Made by a program: the position numbers and the translations under genes
The notes under the pieces: generated by a model
Seen by the model: only the letters and a program-made list of their open reading frames with translations
Told to the model about the DNA's origin: nothing
Database searches by the model: none
From: Nannocystis punicea
GTDB lineage: Bacteria; Myxococcota_A; Polyangia; Nannocystales; Nannocystaceae
Assembly: GCF_026965555.1 (NCBI RefSeq)
Contig: NZ_CP114040.1
Location: 5,022,001 to 5,086,000, forward strand
DNA: 64,000 bases
Reading direction: 5' to 3'
Shown here: positions 55,352 through 61,030 of the stretch, one piece after another
Layout: the number at the start of each line of letters is the position of its first letter
How positions within the stretch are numbered: position 1 is the first letter of the stretch

Positions 55352-55966
55352 ATGCACATCGACGTCGTGTCCGACATCGCCTGCCCGTGGTGCTTCATCG
55401 GCATCGAGCGGCTCGAGCGCGCGCTGGCCGAGACGAAGGCCGCCGCGACCGTGACGCTGCACCCGTACCTGCTCGACCCCGACGGGCCCGACAGCGGGAC
55501 CGACCTCCGCGCGCGCCTGCGGCAGAAGTTCGGCGGCGACCCGACGCCGGCGTTCGCCAACGTCGAGCGCGCCGCGCGAGAGACCGGCATCCCGCTCGAC
55601 TTCGAGAAGGTGCGCATGGGCTACCCGACGCTGCGCGCCCACACGCTGCTGCGCCACGCGGAGGCCCGGGGGACCCAGCGGGCGCTGTCGCGGGCGCTGT
55701 TCGCGGCGTACTTCCTCGAGGGGAGGAACATCGCCGACCCGGCAGTGCTGGCCGGGATCGCGGCGCCGCACGGGTTTTCGGGCGAAGAGGCGATGAAGCT
55801 GACGAGCGACCCGCAAGAGCTGGCGCAGACCCGCCAGGAGGCCGAGCACGCGGCCCGCAGCGGGGTCCGCGGGGTGCCGCTGTTCATCTTCGACGGACGC
55901 ACTGCGATCTCGGGGGCACAGCCGGAGGCGGTGTTCCGCGAGGCGATCCGCAAGGCCGCGGGCTGA
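55352..55966 (+). CDS. DsbA-family thiol oxidoreductase (FrnE-like)
   Basis: 204 aa. Thioredoxin-fold oxidoreductase without a signal peptide, so cytosolic. The active site is DIACPWCFIG near residue 11 (CPWC), and the cis-Pro is in RGVPLFIFDG near 172. This combination is typical of FrnE/2-hydroxychromene isomerase-like DsbA relatives, thought to handle disulfide isomerisation or polyketide-like substrates. It sits directly after the glutathione transferase gene. Confidence 0.85.
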   Translation: MHIDVVSDIACPWCFIGIERLERALAETKAAATVTLHPYLLDPDGPDSGTDLRARLRQKFGGDPTPAFANVERAARETGIPLDFEKVRMGYPTLRAHTLLRHAEARGTQRALSRALFAAYFLEGRNIADPAVLAGIAAPHGFSGEEAMKLTSDPQELAQTRQEAEHAARSGVRGVPLFIFDGRTAISGAQPEAVFREAIRKAAG

Positions 55967-56149
55967 GGGCGAGGCGGCCAATATCGTCGACGGCGGCGGG
56001 GTCGCTCGAGCCTTCGGGCGAGGCGGCCGACGGATGCGTCCGCGCCCTGTGACCGGGGCGCTTCGCGCTGCCTCGCTCGTGCACCGCCGCGCGGGCGCCG
56101 TCGCGCTTCGTTCACGCCCCGGCGCGCTCGCGGTGCCGGCCGTCGTTTC

Positions 56150-56230
56150 CGGATGTCCGTGAGAGCATGTCGTTTGGGACATGCTCTCCAAAGAATGTCC
56201 GTCGGGACATGCTCTTCAGGTCAGGCCATG
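56150..56230. repeat. 14-bp-period palindromic array, 6 units
   Basis: Units at 56150 (CGGATGTCC), 56164 (AGCATGTCG), 56178 (GACATGCTC), 56192 (AGAATGTCC), 56206 (GACATGCTC) and 56220 (GTCAGGCCA). The last supplies the stop codon (TCA at 56221) of the UPF0462 gene. Convergent junction. Confidence 0.9.
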
Positions 56231-56757
56231 CGCTCGAGGTCGCGGCTCAGGGCCGGGTCCAGCGCCGCGGTGACGTCCGGGCGGTGGAAGTCCGGGCGGG
56301 TGCCTCCGGCGGGGAGGGCCGAGAGGTAGCGGCGGGCGTCGCCCTGGCCGTGGATCGCGTGGGCGTTCCAGCGGGCGAGGTCTCGCGGCAGGAGGCCGGA
56401 CGGGACGCGCGCCTCGCCGGTCCAGCGCCCGCTCGCGGGGGGGTCGGCGCGGAAGTCGATCTGGACGGTGGCGACGAGCGTGCGGACGCCGTGGAACTGC
56501 AGCGCGAGGGAGTGGCCGTGCGGGCCGAACTCCAGCTCGAGGTAGCGATCGCCGGGCGCGTGCAGGAACAGCTCGACGACCTCGAAATTCCACAGGCCAG
56601 GGGTCGAGCCCGGCGGTGATGGCGGCGGAGGATCGCCGTGGAACGGGGCGTCGACGGCGATCTCGAGCGCGCCGTCGCGAGCGCGGAGGTCGAGGGTGAT
56701 CCGTTCGGCAGGCGCCGCGGGACGGTCGTCCCACAGGCGATCGATGACGATGTGCAC
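56221..56757 (-). CDS. UPF0462 (C4orf33-like) family protein
   Basis: 178 aa from GTG 56757. The pattern WNFEVVELFLH, YLELEFGPHGHSLALQFHG, WTGEARVPSGLLP, and WNAHAIHG with RRYLSALP matches the UPF0462 family, best known from human C4orf33. It is a small beta-sandwich protein related to carbohydrate-binding folds. Function is unknown in any organism. It is soluble, with no signal peptide. Confidence 0.75.
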   Translation of the reverse strand: MHIVIDRLWDDRPAAPAERITLDLRARDGALEIAVDAPFHGDPPPPSPPGSTPGLWNFEVVELFLHAPGDRYLELEFGPHGHSLALQFHGVRTLVATVQIDFRADPPASGRWTGEARVPSGLLPRDLARWNAHAIHGQGDARRYLSALPAGGTRPDFHRPDVTAALDPALSRDLERMA

Positions 56758-56923
56758 GGGGCGAGCGTACCCCGTCGCTCGCCCGTCGAGGACGGTCAGC
56801 GAGGCGGCTGTCGAGGACTGAGGCGATCGTCCCACTCGGTACCGCGAGGAGGCCGAGTCGCGGGCGTCAGGCAGGGCACGGCGCTGTGCTCGAGGCGGCG
56901 CTCGAAACCCGCGAGCGTCTCGC

Positions 56924-59056
56924 TCACTCGGCGAGGGCGGCGTCGCCGAGGATCGCCGAATAGAGCGTGGGAGCCGGGTCGAGGGCGGTCGCGGGGGCGG
57001 CCAGGAGGAGCACGGCGCGGCCGTCGAGGCGGCGCTCGACGAGCCGCGCGATCGTCTCGCCGTTGCGCTGCAGGGTGTAGTTGACGAAGCCGGCGAACTC
57101 GGGGGCGGGGGCGTCCTCGGGGCGGACCACGAGCTCGCGCGCGAGGGCCGGGGCGAGGGCGAACATGGCGCTGCCCTCGGCGGGGGCTTCGGGGACGATC
57201 ACGAACTGGACCAGGTGACCGCCGCGCAGCGCCTGGGTGTCGAGCCAGCCGGGGAACACCTGCAGCAGCGGGTGGCGGCGGTCGTCGGCGTCGACGCGCT
57301 CGAAGCTGGCCGGCAGCGCGAGCGCGACGCCCTGCTCGACGACCCGGCGGTCGCGGTGAGCGACGGCGAAGGCGATCGGATCCTCGCGCGCGACCTGGAA
57401 GGCGCCGAGACCGACGAGGCCGATCGCAGCCAGGCACAGGGCGGCCAGCGGCCGGCGGGTCCAGCCGGGCAAGGTCGGCGGCAGCAGCAGGGTGAGCGCG
57501 GAGGCGACGAACGCGGCTGTCCCGAGAGACAGGGGCGTGGAGCGCAGGCCGTAGGCCCCCGGGATGCAGGCGAACACGTGCGCGCCGAGCAGGAACAGGA
57601 GGGTGAGGACGACGCTGCGGCGGACCGTGGACAGCAGGCCCGGGGTGCGCGCGGGCAGCAGGGTCCACAGGGTCGCGACCAGCACGGAGACGGCGAGGGC
57701 GTTGCCGCCGCCGATCACCTGGGCCGGATCGGGGTCGGCGACGGCGGCGGCCCACATGCCGGCGGCGCTGCCGAGGATGGCGATCAGGCCGGTGCGGGCC
57801 CAGCCGTGGATGCGCTCGAGGACATGTCCTGCGAGCCAGATCGAGTAGCAGTCGAGCAGCAGGCCGACGAGGTCGGCGTGGACGAACGGGGCGGTGAAGA
57901 TGCGGCCCCAGCTGCCGGCGCGCCACAGCTCGCCGGTCAAGGCGCCGGCGCGCAGGAGGCCGACGCCGGCCCAGCCGGCCGCGAGCGTGATCGCGTACCA
58001 CCCGGCGGAGACGGCGATCAGGGCGGTGGTCATGACCAACGGCTGCAGCCGGCGGGTGCCGCTGCGCTCGCGGACGGCGTCGCGGAAGCGTTCGCCGACG
58101 GCCTGGACGAAGCCGTGGAGCGCGTCGTCGAACACCGGCGGAGGATCGTCGACGTGGGCGCGGGCGGTGCGGGCGGCGGCGGCGAGGCGCGTCTCGCTGC
58201 GCTTCGCCAGCCCGGGGACCTGCTGCAGCAAGGCGTCGGCGCGCAGCGGGTCGCCGGCGCGGGCGGCGGCGATGCCGAGGAACAGCGTGGCTGTCCCCGG
58301 GGACAGGCCGAGCCGGCGCCCGCGGTCGCGCGCGAGGGCGTCCTCGACCACGCCCAGCGCGCCGGCGTGGGCGAGGAAGGTGAGGCGCGCCTGGGCCAGC
58401 AGCTCGGCGGCGCCGGTCTCGCTGCCGAGCGGGCCGTCCTCGATCGAGCGCAGCAGCGCGGCCGCGGCGTCGTGGCGGCCGAGCTCGCCGAAGGCGCGCA
58501 AGATCCCGAGCGCCAGAGTGGGCCGCACCGCCGCGTAGCTCGGGTGGAAGTGGCTCTCGTAGTGCGTGACCGCCTCGCTCCAGCGGTGGTCGAACAGCAG
58601 CATGGCGACGATCTGCTCGTGGATCACCGCCAGCTCGGCCGGCTCCTCGGCGGCCGCGACGAGGCCGCGGAAGTAGGCCAGCGCGGCGTCGACGCCGTCG
58701 CGGTCGAGGAGGGCGAAGCCGCGGAGGATCTGCTGCTGGCGACCGAGGCCGGCGCCGGGCATCAACATGGCCCGAAGGCCAGACAGGCGCACGGCCAGGC
58801 GCGGGCGCCCGAGCGCGAACATCTGCCGGGCCGCGCGCTCGAGCACGGCCGGGGCGATCACCGTCAGCGCGCACAGACAGATCGCGATTGTCCCGAGGTA
58901 CCTGTCCTCGTAGACGATCGCGGTGAAGGTCAGGACGAGCTGCAGCGCCAGCACCGCCGCGTAGCCGCGCGGGCCGCCGGGGCGGCGGATCGTGCGGAGC
59001 AGGACCATCGCGAGGATGAGCCCCGCGAGGACCAGGAGGTTCTGATAGAGCGCCAC
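56924..59056 (-). CDS. Rhomboid-family membrane protein, probably catalytically inactive
   Basis: 710 aa from GTG 59056. Two membrane segments come first, then a TPR-like helical region of about 250 residues, then a six-segment rhomboid core (FVHADLVGLLLDCYSIWLAGHVLE is the L1/TM2 region, of which FVHADLVGLLLDCYSIW is diagnostic), and a C-terminal soluble domain. The active-site GxSG of rhomboids is GGGNAL (no Ser), and the catalytic His of the last segment is missing (PLSLGTAAFVASAL). It is therefore likely a pseudoprotease (iRhom-like role). It begins seven bases after accA, as the last gene of that operon. Confidence 0.75.
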   Translation of the reverse strand: MALYQNLLVLAGLILAMVLLRTIRRPGGPRGYAAVLALQLVLTFTAIVYEDRYLGTIAICLCALTVIAPAVLERAARQMFALGRPRLAVRLSGLRAMLMPGAGLGRQQQILRGFALLDRDGVDAALAYFRGLVAAAEEPAELAVIHEQIVAMLLFDHRWSEAVTHYESHFHPSYAAVRPTLALGILRAFGELGRHDAAAALLRSIEDGPLGSETGAAELLAQARLTFLAHAGALGVVEDALARDRGRRLGLSPGTATLFLGIAAARAGDPLRADALLQQVPGLAKRSETRLAAAARTARAHVDDPPPVFDDALHGFVQAVGERFRDAVRERSGTRRLQPLVMTTALIAVSAGWYAITLAAGWAGVGLLRAGALTGELWRAGSWGRIFTAPFVHADLVGLLLDCYSIWLAGHVLERIHGWARTGLIAILGSAAGMWAAAVADPDPAQVIGGGNALAVSVLVATLWTLLPARTPGLLSTVRRSVVLTLLFLLGAHVFACIPGAYGLRSTPLSLGTAAFVASALTLLLPPTLPGWTRRPLAALCLAAIGLVGLGAFQVAREDPIAFAVAHRDRRVVEQGVALALPASFERVDADDRRHPLLQVFPGWLDTQALRGGHLVQFVIVPEAPAEGSAMFALAPALARELVVRPEDAPAPEFAGFVNYTLQRNGETIARLVERRLDGRAVLLLAAPATALDPAPTLYSAILGDAALAE
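57824..57832. repeat. Single 14-bp family unit inside the rhomboid gene
   Basis: GACATGTCC within the coding sequence, in the rhomboid core, without clear tandem neighbours. Further weak pieces lie at about 57517, 58290 and 58890. Confidence 0.4.
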
Positions 59057-59063
59057 GCCGACC

Positions 59064-60023
59064 TTAAGCCTGCATCTCCACGTGACCCATGCGCCGGAAC
59101 TTGGCGTAGCGCCGCTCGAGCCGGTCCTGGACCGAGAGCGCGGCGAGCTCGCCGTAGTGGCGGCGGAGGGCGTCGTGGAGCGCGGCGGCGGTGGCGGGGA
59201 GCCCGCGGTGGGCGCCGCCGAGCGTCTCGGGCACGACCTCGTCGCAGATCCCGAGGCCGACGAGGTCCTGCGCGGTCATCTTGAGCTGCTCGGCGGCGGT
59301 GCGCTCGGCCTCGGCGTCCTTCCACAGGATCGAGGCGCAGCCGCGCGGCGAGATGACCGAGTAGACCGCGTGCTCGAGCATGAGGATCCGATCGGTGACG
59401 CCGATCGCCAGCGCGCCGCCCGAGCCGCCCTCGCCGATCACGACCGAGATCGAGGGCACGCGCAGGCCGGCCATCAGCTCGAGGCAAGTGGCGATGGCCT
59501 CGGCCTGGCCGCGCTCCTCGGCACCGATGCCCGGGTAGGCGCCGGCCGTGTCGATGAGGCACAGCAGCGGCAGGCCGAACTGGTCGGCCATCCTCATCAG
59601 GCGCTGGGCCTTGCGGTAGCCCTCGGGGCGGGCCATCCCGAAGTTGCGGTGGAGGTTCTCCTTGGTGTTGCGGCCCTTCTGCTGGCCGAGCACCACCACG
59701 GAGCGGCCGTCGAGGCGGGCGATGCCGCCGACGATCGCCGGGTCGTCGCCGAAGGCGCGGTCGCCCTTGAGCTCGACGAAGTCGGTGAGGATCTCGCCGA
59801 TGTAGTCGAGCGTGTAGGGCCGGTCGGGGTGCTTGGCCAGCTGAAGCTGCTCCCACGGCGTGAGCGCGGCGAACCGCTCGCGCTGCAGCTCGGCCGCCCG
59901 CTGCTCGAGCTTGGCGATCTCGTCGGCCATCTCGCCGCTGGCGCTGGACAGATCCTTGAGCTCGCGGATCTTCGTCTCCAGCTCGACGATCGGGCGCTCG
60001 AACTCCAATACTTTGCCGCTCAT
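59064..60023 (-). CDS. accA: Acetyl-CoA carboxylase carboxyltransferase subunit alpha
   Basis: 319 aa, the expected length. Transfers the carboxyl group from biotin to acetyl-CoA, with AccD, for fatty-acid synthesis. Typical segments are LKDLSSASGEMADEIAKLE near the start (of which the first residues mark the family helix), DTAGAYPGIGAEERGQ, VVIGEGGSGGALAIGV and EHAVYSVISPRGCASI. Its start overlaps the miaA stop (ATGA), so translation is coupled. The partner accD is not in the window. Confidence 0.95.
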   Translation of the reverse strand: MSGKVLEFERPIVELETKIRELKDLSSASGEMADEIAKLEQRAAELQRERFAALTPWEQLQLAKHPDRPYTLDYIGEILTDFVELKGDRAFGDDPAIVGGIARLDGRSVVVLGQQKGRNTKENLHRNFGMARPEGYRKAQRLMRMADQFGLPLLCLIDTAGAYPGIGAEERGQAEAIATCLELMAGLRVPSISVVIGEGGSGGALAIGVTDRILMLEHAVYSVISPRGCASILWKDAEAERTAAEQLKMTAQDLVGLGICDEVVPETLGGAHRGLPATAAALHDALRRHYGELAALSVQDRLERRYAKFRRMGHVEMQA

Positions 60024-61030
60024 GTCAGGCCCCCCGCGAGGAACGCCGCGGCTTCGGCGGCGATGGTGTCGGCCTCGCGCTCCAGTTCGACCTGGCTCAA
60101 AGGCCAGATCGGTCGCGAGACCGCGATCGTCCGCTCCGCGCCCAGCTGGTTGCGGAAGTAGGTGCGCTGGCGCCGGGCGTAGCGCCGCGTCTCCTGCTTG
60201 ATGGAAGCGACGGCGTCGCCGAGGCTCTGGCCGGCGAGGTGATCGAGGATCTGGCGGTAGCCGAGGCTTCGCATGGATCGATGGCGCGAATCATACCCAG
60301 CGGCGACGAGGTTGGACACCTCGGCGACGAGGCCGGCGCGGATCATCGCGTCGCAGCGGTCATCGATCGCGCGGTCCAGAGCGGCGAACTCGGGCTCGAG
60401 GACGACTGCGGCGAGGCGAGCTCGCGCACGCTGCGGATCTTCGGCGCGGACGAGGCTCACGGGTCGATCGTGCGCTTCGCACAGCCACAGCGCTCGCAGG
60501 GCGCGCACGACGTTGCGCGGGTGAATCGCGGCTGCGGCCTGGGGATCGCGGCGCTGCAGTTCCGCGTGTACGGCGCCCGCGTGCTCGCGCTCGTGTGCTT
60601 CCCACTGCGCAGTGAAGGCGGCGCGCCGCGGATCGCTGGCAGGAGCGTCGGCGACCGGATCGGCGCCGCTGTGCGTGTGCGTGACGGCGTGGAGGTAAAA
60701 GCCGGTGCCGCCGGTGAACAGGCCCGCGCCGCGCGCGAGCAATTGCCACGCGGCCGACTGGAAGTCTCCGGCGCTGAAGTCTGCGTCGGGATCGACGAGG
60801 TCGAGCAGGTGGTGCGGCACTCGCTCGCGCGTGGCGGCGTCGACCTTGGCCGAGCCGATGTCGAGGCCGCGATAGATCTGCACCGAGTCGCAGCAGAAGA
60901 TCGGCAGGCGCAAGCGCTCGGCCAGGGCGATTGCGAGGCGTGATTTTCCAGACGCGGTCGGGCCGACGACCGCGAGCAGGCGCGGAAGATCGTCCGCGCG
61001 ATCCGTCGCCGCGACGTCCGCGATCATCAT
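60020..61030 (-). CDS. miaA: tRNA dimethylallyltransferase
   Basis: 336 aa. Adds a dimethylallyl group to A37 of tRNAs that read codons starting with U. P-loop GPTASGKS near residue 23, then the family motifs DSVQIYRGLDIGSAK and GTGFYLHAV, and the late RRYARRQRTYFRNQ. Overlaps both neighbours by four bases: its start with the mutL stop and its stop with the accA start. A mutL-miaA order is also seen in other bacteria. Confidence 0.95.
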   Translation of the reverse strand: MMIADVAATDRADDLPRLLAVVGPTASGKSRLAIALAERLRLPIFCCDSVQIYRGLDIGSAKVDAATRERVPHHLLDLVDPDADFSAGDFQSAAWQLLARGAGLFTGGTGFYLHAVTHTHSGADPVADAPASDPRRAAFTAQWEAHEREHAGAVHAELQRRDPQAAAAIHPRNVVRALRALWLCEAHDRPVSLVRAEDPQRARARLAAVVLEPEFAALDRAIDDRCDAMIRAGLVAEVSNLVAAGYDSRHRSMRSLGYRQILDHLAGQSLGDAVASIKQETRRYARRQRTYFRNQLGAERTIAVSRPIWPLSQVELEREADTIAAEAAAFLAGGLT

